From positions 1 through 10,514 of the forward strand of contig DATJSJ010000264.1 in NCBI GenBank assembly GCA_035504175.1: a stretch of DNA of 10,514 nt, in the 5' to 3' direction. The position numbers were made by a program, and so were the translations under genes. This DNA is from DATJSJ01 sp035504175 (GTDB lineage Bacteria; Pseudomonadota; Alphaproteobacteria; Acetobacterales; Acetobacteraceae). Shown piece after piece: positions 1 through 7,605 of the stretch. The notes beneath the pieces were generated by a model. That model searched no databases. It worked only from the letters and a program-made list of their open reading frames with translations, and had not been told where the DNA came from. Within the stretch, counting starts at the first letter, position 1, and every line of letters starts with the position of its first letter.

Positions 1-456
1 GACGCGCGGCGCGACCGCGCGGTCGCCGAGCCGGCCCGGCCGGCGCCCGTTCCGGTCGCGGCCAACCAGGCGGAGGCGGAGGTCGCGAGCTTCCTTGCCC
101 TGCTGCAGGAGAAGGGGCGGCTGGTCGATTTCCTGATGGACAACATCAACCCCTATCCCGACGCCCAGGTCGGCGCCGCCGCCCGCGTCGTGCATGCCGG
201 CTGCCGATCCGTGCTGCAGCAGCATTTCGGCATCGGCCCGGTGCGCGAGGAGAGCGAGGGCAGCCGCGTGCAGGTCCCAGCCGGCTACGCCGCCGACGAG
301 TACCGCCTGGTCGGCCGGATCAGCGGCGAGGCGCCGTTCACCGGCGTGCTTGTCCATCGCGGCTGGAAGACCGACATCGTGAAGTTGCCGCGCATCCTGG
401 GCGGCGCGGCTGGGCGCCTGCCGACCATCGCGCCTGCGGAGGTCGAGCTGAAATAG
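1..456 (+). CDS. DUF2760 domain protein, 5'-truncated by the window edge
   Basis: The reading frame is open from the first base and ends at TAG (454-456), leaving 151 visible residues. The first ATG inside the window (136) falls in the middle of conserved sequence, so the true start lies upstream. The visible N-terminal part is Ala/Pro/Arg-rich and looks like a flexible linker. From about residue 25 there is a compact domain with the pattern LLQEKGRLVDFL, then DAQVGAAARVVHAGCR, then PFTGVLVHRGWK, and an end in APAEVELK. I recognise this pattern as DUF2760, a family of unknown biochemical role often encoded directly upstream of paired Hsp70-like genes, as here. No catalytic residues can be assigned. 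It shows no signal peptide or membrane segment in the visible part, so a cytosolic partner or regulator of the downstream Hsp70s is the simplest inference. It sits 103 bases before the next gene on the same strand. Confidence 0.85.
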   Translation, partial: DARRDRAVAEPARPAPVPVAANQAEAEVASFLALLQEKGRLVDFLMDNINPYPDAQVGAAARVVHAGCRSVLQQHFGIGPVREESEGSRVQVPAGYAADEYRLVGRISGEAPFTGVLVHRGWKTDIVKLPRILGGAAGRLPTIAPAEVELK

Positions 457-559
457 GTGCCTCGAACACGGGTGCTCCGACGACGGACGCTCCGGACAAC
501 GGCACCTTGGGCCGCCATGCGGCGGACCGTTCGCTGACCTCGCACGCGGATCGTGACGC

Positions 560-2401
560 ATGAGTTCTCGCTTCAGCCTCGGCATCGATCTCGGCACCAG
601 CAACAGCGCCATGGCGCTGGCCGGGCTGGATGAGGAGGGCGCCGGGACCACCATCGTCCCGGTCACCCAGGTGCTGGGTCCGCAACAGGTCGGCGAGCGC
701 CCGACGCTCCCGTCGGCGCTCTATCTGCCACACCCCGAGGAATTTCCCGCCGGGGCCTTCCCGCTGCCCGGGGCCGAGGCGGGCGAGCCCGCGGTGATCG
801 GCCAGTTCGCGCGCGAGCACGGCGCGCTGGTGCCCGACCGGCTCGTCACCTCGGCCAAGTCCTGGCTTTCCAACCCGCATATCGATCCGCGCGCGCCGAT
901 CCTGCCCTGGGGATCGGACTCGGTCGCGGCGAAGCTCTCGCCGCTCGACTGCTCGCGCCTCTATTTGAGCCACCTGCGGCAGGCGTTCCACACGGCCGGT
1001 CAGATGCAGGGCGAGGCGCGCGACCTCGCCGACGGGCAGATCGTCGTCGCCGTCCCCGCCTCGTTCGACGAGGTGGCGCGCAGCCTGACCGCCGAAGCCG
1101 CCGAGGCCGCCGGACTCGGCCAGGTGACGCTGCTCGAGGAGCCGCAGGCGGCCTTCTACGCCTGGACCGCCCAGGCCGGCCGCGCCTGGCGCGAGCTCGT
1201 CGCCCCCGGCGACGTGGTCCTCGTCTGCGACGTCGGCGGTGGCACCGCGGATTTCAGCCTGATCGCGGTCAACGACCGCGAGGGCGGGCTCGAGCTCGAG
1301 CGCATCAGCGTCGGCGAGCACATCCTGCTCGGCGGCGACAACATGGATCTGGCCCTCGCCTACGCGCTGCAGGGCAAGCTCGAAGGCGAGGGCACGTCGC
1401 TCGATTCCTGGCAATTCCTCGCGCTGGTGCACGCCGCCGCGCGCGCCAAGATCGCGCTGTTCGAGGATGATGCGCTCGCCGCGGCCCCGATCGCCGTGCC
1501 GTCGCGCGGTTCGAGCCTGTTCGCCAAGACCGTCTCGACCGTGCTCGAACGCGCCATGCTGGAGGCGATCGTCGTGGACGGGTTCTTCGCCCGCACCGCG
1601 CTCGACGACCTGCCGCGCGAGGGGCGCCGCACCGGCTTGCAGGAATTCGGCCTGCCCTATGCCTCGGACCCGGTGGTCAGCAAGCATCTCGCCCGCTTCC
1701 TGCGCCGCAGCCTGGAGAACGTGCGCGCGAGCGAGGCGCTGACCGCCCTGGTCGGCCCGCGCGAGGGGGCCGCGGCATTGATCCCGACCGCCGTGCTGTT
1801 CAACGGCGGCGTGTTCAAGGCGGCGCCGATCCGCGCCCGCGTGCTCGACCTGCTGGCCGACTGGAACGGCGGCGAGGCGGTGCGGGAGCTGCAGGGCTTC
1901 GAGCCCGATCTCGCCGTGGCCCGCGGCGCCGCCGTGTACGGCCGGCAGCGCGCCACCGGCCGCGGCATCCGCATCAAGGCCGGCACGTCGCGCTCTTACT
2001 ATATCGGGCTCGAAAGCTCGATGCCCGCCATTCCGGGCTTCCGCTCGCCGGTCAAGGCGCTGTGCGTCGTGCCGCAGGGGATGCAGGAGGGCACGGAGCT
2101 GCTGATCGAGGGAAGGGAATTCGGCCTCGTCACCGGCCAGGCGGCCGAGTTCCGCTTCTTCTCCTCCTCCGTGCGCAGCGGCGATCTGCCCGGCCAGATC
2201 CTGCCTGATGCCGAGCGGTCGCTCGAGGAAACCAGCCTGCTGGAGATCGAGCTGCCCCCGGTGGACGGCATGCCGGCGGGGCAGGTGGTGCCGGTGCGGA
2301 TCGATGCCGTGGTCACCGCGCTCGGCACGCTCGAGCTCTGGATGCAGCACACGAACTCCGATCGACGCTGGAAGGTCGAGTTCCAGGTCCGCACCGAATA
2401 G
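560..2401 (+). CDS. Hsp70-like ATPase, short paralogue without helical lid
   Basis: 613 residues of the DnaK/Hsp70 actin-fold ATPase superfamily, cytosolic. Visible nucleotide-binding motifs are the phosphate-1 loop GIDLGTSNS (8-16), a SAKSW lysine near K100 that may match the catalytic Lys70 of DnaK, EEPQAAFYAW (193-202), the phosphate-2 loop DVGGGTADF (224-232), LGGDNMDLA (257-265), and an adenosine-side FNGGVF (414-419) followed by DLAVARGAA (450-458). The ATPase part therefore runs to about residue 465, longer than in DnaK. The remaining ~150 residues look beta-rich, like a divergent substrate-binding beta domain, and the protein stops there with no alpha-helical lid or EEVD-like tail. 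The ATG at 560 is chosen because conservation starts within seven residues. No clear Shine-Dalgarno sequence is visible. The next gene begins 18 bases downstream, so co-transcription is likely. Its clients and co-chaperones are unknown. It is more like the divergent Hsp70 group of YegD/HscC type than true DnaK. Confidence 0.92.
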   Translation: MSSRFSLGIDLGTSNSAMALAGLDEEGAGTTIVPVTQVLGPQQVGERPTLPSALYLPHPEEFPAGAFPLPGAEAGEPAVIGQFAREHGALVPDRLVTSAKSWLSNPHIDPRAPILPWGSDSVAAKLSPLDCSRLYLSHLRQAFHTAGQMQGEARDLADGQIVVAVPASFDEVARSLTAEAAEAAGLGQVTLLEEPQAAFYAWTAQAGRAWRELVAPGDVVLVCDVGGGTADFSLIAVNDREGGLELERISVGEHILLGGDNMDLALAYALQGKLEGEGTSLDSWQFLALVHAAARAKIALFEDDALAAAPIAVPSRGSSLFAKTVSTVLERAMLEAIVVDGFFARTALDDLPREGRRTGLQEFGLPYASDPVVSKHLARFLRRSLENVRASEALTALVGPREGAAALIPTAVLFNGGVFKAAPIRARVLDLLADWNGGEAVRELQGFEPDLAVARGAAVYGRQRATGRGIRIKAGTSRSYYIGLESSMPAIPGFRSPVKALCVVPQGMQEGTELLIEGREFGLVTGQAAEFRFFSSSVRSGDLPGQILPDAERSLEETSLLEIELPPVDGMPAGQVVPVRIDAVVTALGTLELWMQHTNSDRRWKVEFQVRTE

Positions 2402-2419
2402 GCGTCACCGGCGGCCGCC

Positions 2420-5188
2420 ATGGCACAGGCCCGCTTTTCGATCGGCATCGATCTCGGCACGACCAACTCTGCGCTCGCCTTCGCGCCGCTGGTCGGCGAG
2501 GCGCCGCCGGAGGTGCTCGCAGTCCCGCAATGGGACACGCTGACAAGTCTCGCCGAGGCGCCGACGCTGCCTTCCTTCCTCTATCTCCCGGAGGAGGCCG
2601 TCGCCGGGCAGTTGCGCGGCCGTGCCGCGGGCGGCGGCGCCTGGATCGTGGGCCGGCTCGCCCGTCGCCGCGCCGGCGAGAGCCCGGGCCGCGTCGTGCA
2701 CTCGGCCAAATCCTGGCTCGCCCATCACAGCGCCGATCGCGCCGCACCCTTCCTGCCCTGGGGCTCGGATGATCTGCCGCGCGAGCAGAAGATCTCGCCG
2801 GTGCGCGCCTCGGCGCTGATCCTGAACCATCTGCGCGGCGCCTGGGACGACCGCTTCGCGGCCTCCGGCCTCGCCTTCGACGACCAGATGGTGACGGTGA
2901 CGGTGCCGGCCTCGTTCGACGCCGCGGCGCAGCGCCTGACCCTCGCGGCGGCGGCCGAGGCCGGCTTTCCGGACGGCGTGCGGCTGCTCGAGGAGCCGCA
3001 GGCCGCCTTCTACTGCTGGCTCGAATCCCACGACGTCGGCCGCGATCTCTGGCAGCGCCTGCCCGAGACCCAAGGCGGGCCGCTGCACGTGCTGGTGGTC
3101 GACATCGGCGGCGGCACCTCGGATTTCAGCCTGTTCGCGCTGCAGCGCGACGAGCGCAACCCGGTGCAGGGCATCAGCCGCGTCGCGGTCAGCGACCACA
3201 TCCTGCTCGGCGGCGACAATATCGACCTGGCACTGGCGCACACCATCGAAACAAAATTCGGCGGCGAGGCGGGCGCGCTATCCGGCACGCAATGGGACCA
3301 CCTCGTCGCCGCTTGCCGCGATCTGAAGGAGCGCGCGCTCGGCAGCGATGGCGCGCCCGACGAGCGCTTCGCCATTGCGTTGCCGGCCCGCGGTTCGCGT
3401 CTGCTCGCCGGCTCGCAGACCGCGACGCTGACCCGCGCCGAGCTGCAATCCGTGCTGCTCGAAGGCTTCTTCCCTGCTTGTCCCGCCGCCGCGCATCCCT
3501 ATCGCGCCCAGGCTGGCCTGCGCGAATGGGGCCTGCCCTTTGCCGCCGACAGCGCCGTGACGCGGCACCTGGCCGATTTCCTGCGCGACCGGCCGCGCGT
3601 CGATGCGGTGCTGTTCAACGGCGGCTCGCTGCATCCCGCGGTGCTGCGCGACCGGCTGCAGGCGCAGATCGCCGCCTGGCAGGACGGTCACGCGCCGCTG
3701 GTTCTGGCCAATGCCGAGCCCGATCTGGCGGTCGCGCGCGGCGCCGCCCACTTCGGCGCGCTGCTGCACCGCCAGTCGGCGCGCATCGCCGCCGGCGCCG
3801 CCCAGGCGGTGTTCCTGGAGGTGCAGACGGCACCCGCCGCGGATGGCGAAGCCGCCGCGCCGATGCTGGTCTGCGTGCTGCCGCGCGGCGCCGCACCGGA
3901 GCAGGGCTTCGAGATCGCCCCGCCCGGCCTGGCACTACGCACCGGCGAGATGGTGCGCTTCCGCGCCTTCTCCTCCGCCCGCCACGGCCGCGCCCGCGCC
4001 GGCGACCTGCTGCCGCTGCGCGAGGACGCGCACCACCCGCTGCCGCCTTTGCAGACGCTCATCCAAGCCGCCGCACTGGGCGACACCGCGACCGTGCCCG
4101 TGCATCTCGCCGCCAGCATCAACGCCATCGGCCTGCTGCAACTCGCCTGCATCAGTGCCGATCCCGCGCATCCGCGGACCTGGCCGCTGGAGTTCAACCT
4201 GCGGCCGCACGAGCAGGCGCCGGCCGGCGCTCCTGCGCCGGAGCCCGTGCCGCCGAACGCGACCGCCGAGGCGCTGGACGCAGCCTCCACGCGCATCGGC
4301 CTCGTGTTCTCCCGCCCGGCAGGGCGCGAGCGGCTGACCGGCGCCGCGGTGCTGAAATCGCTCGAACGCCTGCTCGGCCACAAGCGCGCCGAATGGAACG
4401 CCGCCCTGCTGCGCGCCCTCTGGCCGGCGCTCGAGCAGCGGCAATCCGGCCGGCGCCTCTCGGCCGATCACGAGGAGGCGTGGCTGATGCTCGCCGGCTT
4501 CCTGCTCCGCCCCGGCTTCGGCCTGCCCGGTGATCCCGCCCGCCTCGACGCACTCTGGCACATCCACGAGCGCGGCCCGTGCTTCCCGGGCAAGCGCATG
4601 CAGGCGCAGGAATACATCCTCTGGCGCCGCCTCGTCGGCGGCCTGTCGCGCGACCGCCAGGAGCGGCTGCTGCGACCCGAACTCGACCGACTGCGCAGCG
4701 GCAAGGCACCGCCCGAGCTCGTGCGCCTCGCCGGCGCGCTCGAACTACTGCCCCTCGACCTCAAGGCCGATCTCATCACCCGCTTCACCGACACGGCACT
4801 CACCCTGGTCCGCGCCGGACAGGACGCGACGCCACACTTCGCGGCGCTGGGACAGCTTCTCAGCCGCGCCCCCCTGCACGCCGGGCCGGAAACCGTGGTG
4901 GCAGCGGATCTCGTGGAACAAACCTACGACTCTCTGCGCGGGCTCGATTGGGAGGAGCCGAAGCTCCACGAACTGCACCACCTGTTCCTGCGCGCCGCGC
5001 GCGTGGTCGACGACCGCAACCTCGACATCAACAAGAACCTGCGCAACGCAATCGCCAACCGGCTGGAAAAGGCGGGCGTGGCGCCGGCGCGGACGGCAAG
5101 AATCCGCGGCTTCGTCGCGATGGGGGCGGCGGAACGGGCCGGGATGTACGACGAGGCGCTGCCGCCGGGGTTGGTGCTGGCGCAGTAA
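2420..5188 (+). CDS. Hsp70-like ATPase with C-terminal DUF3731 region
   Basis: 922 residues, one of the long Hsp70 paralogues. The ATPase motifs are GIDLGTTNS (9-17), a SAKSW lysine at K97, EEPQAAFYCW (191-200), DIGGGTSDF (228-236), LGGDNIDLA (263-271), FNGGSL (399-404) and DLAVARGAA (435-443). A beta-rich segment, comparable to the end of the shorter upstream paralogue, extends to about residue 597. After it comes a Pro/Ala-rich linker (about 598-620) and a helical C-terminal region of ~300 residues with EEAWLMLAGFLLRPGFGLPG, ALWHIHERG and EYILWRRLVGGL. I recognise this region as DUF3731. It replaces the usual DnaK lid, and its role is unknown. The start ATG lies 18 bases after the previous stop, with no obvious Shine-Dalgarno sequence, so coupling to the upstream gene is possible. 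The two Hsp70s share motif order and nearly identical short DNA stretches around the EEPQAAFY motif, consistent with an old tandem duplication followed by gain or loss of the C-terminal region. Confidence 0.92.
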   Translation: MAQARFSIGIDLGTTNSALAFAPLVGEAPPEVLAVPQWDTLTSLAEAPTLPSFLYLPEEAVAGQLRGRAAGGGAWIVGRLARRRAGESPGRVVHSAKSWLAHHSADRAAPFLPWGSDDLPREQKISPVRASALILNHLRGAWDDRFAASGLAFDDQMVTVTVPASFDAAAQRLTLAAAAEAGFPDGVRLLEEPQAAFYCWLESHDVGRDLWQRLPETQGGPLHVLVVDIGGGTSDFSLFALQRDERNPVQGISRVAVSDHILLGGDNIDLALAHTIETKFGGEAGALSGTQWDHLVAACRDLKERALGSDGAPDERFAIALPARGSRLLAGSQTATLTRAELQSVLLEGFFPACPAAAHPYRAQAGLREWGLPFAADSAVTRHLADFLRDRPRVDAVLFNGGSLHPAVLRDRLQAQIAAWQDGHAPLVLANAEPDLAVARGAAHFGALLHRQSARIAAGAAQAVFLEVQTAPAADGEAAAPMLVCVLPRGAAPEQGFEIAPPGLALRTGEMVRFRAFSSARHGRARAGDLLPLREDAHHPLPPLQTLIQAAALGDTATVPVHLAASINAIGLLQLACISADPAHPRTWPLEFNLRPHEQAPAGAPAPEPVPPNATAEALDAASTRIGLVFSRPAGRERLTGAAVLKSLERLLGHKRAEWNAALLRALWPALEQRQSGRRLSADHEEAWLMLAGFLLRPGFGLPGDPARLDALWHIHERGPCFPGKRMQAQEYILWRRLVGGLSRDRQERLLRPELDRLRSGKAPPELVRLAGALELLPLDLKADLITRFTDTALTLVRAGQDATPHFAALGQLLSRAPLHAGPETVVAADLVEQTYDSLRGLDWEEPKLHELHHLFLRAARVVDDRNLDINKNLRNAIANRLEKAGVAPARTARIRGFVAMGAAERAGMYDEALPPGLVLAQ

Positions 5189-5202
5189 GCAAGGAAGCAA
5201 GG

Positions 5203-5243
5203 CCAGGGCTCCGCCCTGGACCCGGCAAAGGCGCAGCCTTTGC
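5203..5243. terminator. Tandem perfect hairpins after the Hsp70 operon (terminator or dispersed repeat)
   Basis: Two back-to-back perfect inverted repeats begin 15 bases after the Hsp70-DUF3731 stop. The first has arms CCAGGGC (5203-5209) and GCCCTGG (5213-5219) with a 3-base loop. The second has arms GCAAAGGC (5225-5232) and GCCTTTGC (5236-5243), also with a 3-base loop. No U-tract follows, so a classic intrinsic terminator is not proven. The position between two convergent genes fits a bidirectional stop or RNA 3'-end stabiliser. From memory, this twin-hairpin layout (an 'AAGCAAGGCC' lead-in followed by two GC hairpins) recurs after genes in Acetobacteraceae genomes, so it may be a dispersed intergenic repeat. 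Confidence 0.6.
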
Positions 5244-5280
5244 AATCCGTTCGATAAGAGAGCAATCGCAGCGCCGACCG

Positions 5281-5400
5281 AACGCCCTCGATGTTGGCAC
5301 GATCCGCGCCGGCGACATCGAGGGCATGCACCAGATGCGCGCCGCAGCGCGTGCCAGCTCTGCGATTCAGGCACGTCGGCGTATCGCCCCGTGTGCTCGC
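5281..5400 (+). pseudogene. Possible remnant of a CHAD domain gene
   Basis: In the plus frame starting at 5281 the translation contains RAGDIEGMHQMRAAARAS (approximately 5308-5361) followed by SAIQARRRIAP. This resembles the CHAD signature, in which an acidic loop precedes V/M-H-Q-M-R, then basic 'RRLRSAL' helices. CHAD domains are helical bundles that bind polyphosphate through conserved His and Arg residues. Only ~40 residues are seen, there is no credible start, the second basic helix is degraded, and the frame runs on into the antisense of the neighbouring gene, so it cannot be an intact gene. It may also be a chance match in GC-rich DNA. Confidence 0.3.
5284..5325. repeat. 11-base perfect inverted repeat
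   Basis: The arms GCCCTCGATGT (5284-5294) and ACATCGAGGGC (5315-5325) are exact reverse complements separated by 20 bases. The element lies in the convergent gap between the Hsp70 operon and the PQQ-propeller gene and overlaps the possible CHAD remnant. It could form a stem-loop in transcripts arriving from either side, or be accidental. Confidence 0.5.
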
Positions 5401-5403
5401 GCC

Positions 5404-6900
5404 CTACGGCGAAGGCGGCAGGTCGAACGCAACCAGCCGGGTCCCGGCCACGACATAGAACCGCCGCGCCGCGACCAGGATGGAGGCGAATTGCGTGATC
5501 CGCGGCAGCGCGTCGCTGGCGAACACCGGCTTGCCGTCATTCCCGTCAAACGCGTGCAGGCGGTCATCGCCCACCGCGCCCAGCACCCAGACGAGGGGAT
5601 CGGCGGTAGTGTCGCTGGTGGTCACGATCGGCGTGCCCTGGCCGTCCAGCGGCGCACACCAGGCGCGAGCGACTGCCGGCTCCGGCGATGCCGAAACGCG
5701 CAGCGCCAGCAGCCCGCGCTCGCCAGGACAGGACGGCCCATGTGCCTGCACCACGACGATCTCGTCGCGGCCGACGCGAAAGCGCGCCGTTGCCGACCGG
5801 ATCGGCGTATCCGCGACCGGCGCGGTGACGAGCGCGCGGCCGATCCCGCCGAGATGCGCGCGGTTCAGCAGATAGGCGTCGCCATCCTTGCCGAGCGCGA
5901 GCAGGAACTGCGCGCCCGGCAGATCGATCAACGTCGCGTTGGTGCCACCCAGGTCCAGATCGTCGTCGTCCAGATCCTTCCAGTTCGATGGCGTGAAGAA
6001 GCTTGCGGCATCGCCGGTGCGGTGCAGCCCGGGATCGAGCCGGAACACCGCCTCGCCGTCCTGCCACTGCGAAACGCCTGCGGTGTTGCCGGTGACGAAA
6101 ATGATCGATTGTCCGTCGGAGACGATGCCGGCCGGCGCCCAGATGCCGCCCTTCGCGCCGCGCGTCGCCCAACTTGCGGCGAGCGACGGACGCGCCGTGT
6201 CGAAGGCCAGCACCCGGCCATGATACGGGCCGCAATCGCCGAAATAGCCGCTGAACGGCACGTAGACCCTGCCGTCCGCCAGCGCGAGTGCGCCGCGCTG
6301 CTCCTGCACCCTGTCGATGAAGCGCTCGCCCCTGCGCCGCAGCGCGTCGGCGACCGCGATCGGCCAGCCCGGCAGCACCGCACCGTCCTTCAGCGACAGG
6401 CCGAACACCATGTGGCGCGCCGCGCCGGCATGATCGACCATGGCGTCGAGATAGAGATCGCCCGCCGCGGCATCGATCACCGGGGTGCCGGTGACGCCGA
6501 CCGGATTGAGATTGCCGCAGGAGACTTCCGCGCGTGACGCCGGCCGGCCGAGCCGGCGCTGCCAGATCGTCTGCCCGCTTTGCGCATCGAGGGCGACGAC
6601 GTGATCGTCATCCGTCGCCACGATCACCAGGTCTCGACCGCCACCGGGCGGATGCCAGAACAGCGGCTGCGCATGCGACCCGCTCGGCAGCACGACCTCG
6701 AAGTGATCGTCCCGACGCGTCCGACTGGCGGTCTGCGCCGTCAGACCGGGGACGACACTGTGTCCGGCGCGGTCATTGCCGCCATGGTAGCCGGGAACCG
6801 TCGCATCCTGCGCCGCCGCCGGCAACGGCGACGCGCCAACCGTCGCCAGCATCGCGGCGGCGAACCAAAGCCATGCCCGGCCGAACCGCCGCGCGGTCAT
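5404..6900 (-). CDS. Exported PQQ-like beta-propeller protein
   Basis: 498 residues when started at the ATG at 6898-6900. This start is preferred over an in-frame one 60 bases upstream because it places a standard Sec signal peptide at the N-terminus: MTARR, a hydrophobic core around LWFAAAMLATV, and an AAAQ cleavage region near residue 31. The mature part has PQQ-propeller blades, clearest as VVALDAQSGQTIWQRRLG (about 101-118) and DRLHAFDGNDGKPVF near the C-terminus, with further blade-like strands such as GVTGTPVIDAAAGDLYLDAM and VLALGKDG-like LLALGKDGDAYLLNR. Four cysteines remain in the mature protein (about 127, 222, 390 and 414), which could form disulfides in the periplasm. I see no heme motif (CxxCH) and do not recognise the catalytic set of quinoprotein dehydrogenases, so a structural or binding propeller is more likely than an enzyme. 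It is the last gene of the minus-strand run, 76 bases after the stop of the two-helix membrane protein gene. Confidence 0.85.
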   Translation of the reverse strand: MTARRFGRAWLWFAAAMLATVGASPLPAAAQDATVPGYHGGNDRAGHSVVPGLTAQTASRTRRDDHFEVVLPSGSHAQPLFWHPPGGGRDLVIVATDDDHVVALDAQSGQTIWQRRLGRPASRAEVSCGNLNPVGVTGTPVIDAAAGDLYLDAMVDHAGAARHMVFGLSLKDGAVLPGWPIAVADALRRRGERFIDRVQEQRGALALADGRVYVPFSGYFGDCGPYHGRVLAFDTARPSLAASWATRGAKGGIWAPAGIVSDGQSIIFVTGNTAGVSQWQDGEAVFRLDPGLHRTGDAASFFTPSNWKDLDDDDLDLGGTNATLIDLPGAQFLLALGKDGDAYLLNRAHLGGIGRALVTAPVADTPIRSATARFRVGRDEIVVVQAHGPSCPGERGLLALRVSASPEPAVARAWCAPLDGQGTPIVTTSDTTADPLVWVLGAVGDDRLHAFDGNDGKPVFASDALPRITQFASILVAARRFYVVAGTRLVAFDLPPSP

Positions 6901-6976
6901 GCCGCACGGTTCGTCCCGGCGGGTGGTGCGGCGGCACCGGCGCGGCGCTTCGGCCGGCACCGGTACCGTCGGCCGC

Positions 6977-7576
6977 TCAGGCGGCCAGCGTGTCGCGCGA
7001 CAGGCCGAAGGTGATTTCCTGCGCCTGGGCGATGATCTCCGTGCCTTCCCAGATGCCGAGGCAGATCCGCTCCTCGCCGCGCACCAGCAGCAGGTAGGGA
7101 TCGAGCACCACTTCCTCCCGCACCAGCTCGCCCAGGATCAGCGAGGAACCCGGCGCGTCGCTCTGCAGCCGACGCGCGAGCGTGGCGATCGGCCCCGGCA
7201 CGTCCAGCCCGTCCAGGCGCCGCCCCGACACGTACAGCTCGCGCCAGCGCGAGCGAGAGCGCAGGCTGGTCAACCCCATCCCGACGATCGGTCCGGCCAG
7301 CAGCAGCCAGGTCAGGCCGAGCCCGACCGGGCAGGGCGCGGCATGCGCCGCGAGACCGGCCGCCGTCGCCCCGATCGCCGCCAGACCCGGCAGCAGGGCG
7401 AGGAAGGCGACCGCCAGCAGCGCGCGGTTCCGGTTCCAGCCGCGATCCGCCTTCTGGATCTGGGCTTCCTTGTGGGCCGAGAGTTCTGCCTCACTCACCG
7501 GCACGACGCCGTGCCGTTCGAGCGTCTCCTGGAGCGAGCGAGGCAGCGCAGTCGATACGAGTGCATCGAAGGGCAT
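6977..7576 (-). CDS. Unrecognised two-helix membrane protein
   Basis: 199 residues with no family I recognise. The N-terminal ~45 residues are soluble and mildly amphipathic. Two hydrophobic segments follow at about 52-78 (LLAVAFLALLPGLAAIGATA) and 83-104 (PVGLGLTWLLLAGPIVGMG), forming a hairpin in the membrane. The C-terminal ~95 residues form a soluble domain with alternating strands and helices, notably ELVREEVVLDPYLLLV (150-165) and RICLGIWEGTEIIAQA (170-185). No signal peptide is seen. The start is supported by a good ribosome-binding site (7584-7590). The PQQ-propeller gene follows after 76 bases on the same strand, so the two may be co-transcribed, with this protein as a membrane anchor or partner; that link is inference from position only. 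Confidence 0.75.
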   Translation of the reverse strand: MPFDALVSTALPRSLQETLERHGVVPVSEAELSAHKEAQIQKADRGWNRNRALLAVAFLALLPGLAAIGATAAGLAAHAAPCPVGLGLTWLLLAGPIVGMGLTSLRSRSRWRELYVSGRRLDGLDVPGPIATLARRLQSDAPGSSLILGELVREEVVLDPYLLLVRGEERICLGIWEGTEIIAQAQEITFGLSRDTLAA

Positions 7577-7583
7577 GATCCGG

Positions 7584-7590
7584 CTCTCCC
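7584..7590 (-). promoter_or_regulatory. Ribosome-binding site of the two-helix membrane protein gene
   Basis: On the minus strand this reads GGGAGAG, seven bases before the ATG at 7576. It is one of the two best Shine-Dalgarno matches in the window and fixes the start of the 199-residue protein. Confidence 0.7.
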
Positions 7591-7605
7591 GTCATGTGCT
7601 TGCCG

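Noticed and set aside
338..2350. 670-codon open frame on the minus strand
   Set aside because: It lies wholly antisense to the clear Hsp70 gene and the DUF2760 end. Its translation is Arg/Ala/Gly/His-rich with no family features, which is a usual shadow in very GC-rich coding DNA.
1130..3020. Near-identical DNA stretches shared by the two Hsp70 genes around EEPQAAFY and LGGDN
   Set aside because: They coincide with conserved ATPase motifs and GC-biased codon choice, so they do not show recent gene conversion on their own.
4579..6537. 652-codon open frame on the plus strand
   Set aside because: It overlaps the Hsp70-DUF3731 gene in another frame and then the antisense of the propeller gene. 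The composition is low-complexity Arg/Ala/Pro. Only the short CHAD-like piece inside it is worth noting.
6898..6960. Longer N-terminus for the PQQ-propeller protein from 6960
   Set aside because: It would put 20 charged residues before the signal peptide. The ATG at 6900 gives a standard signal sequence.
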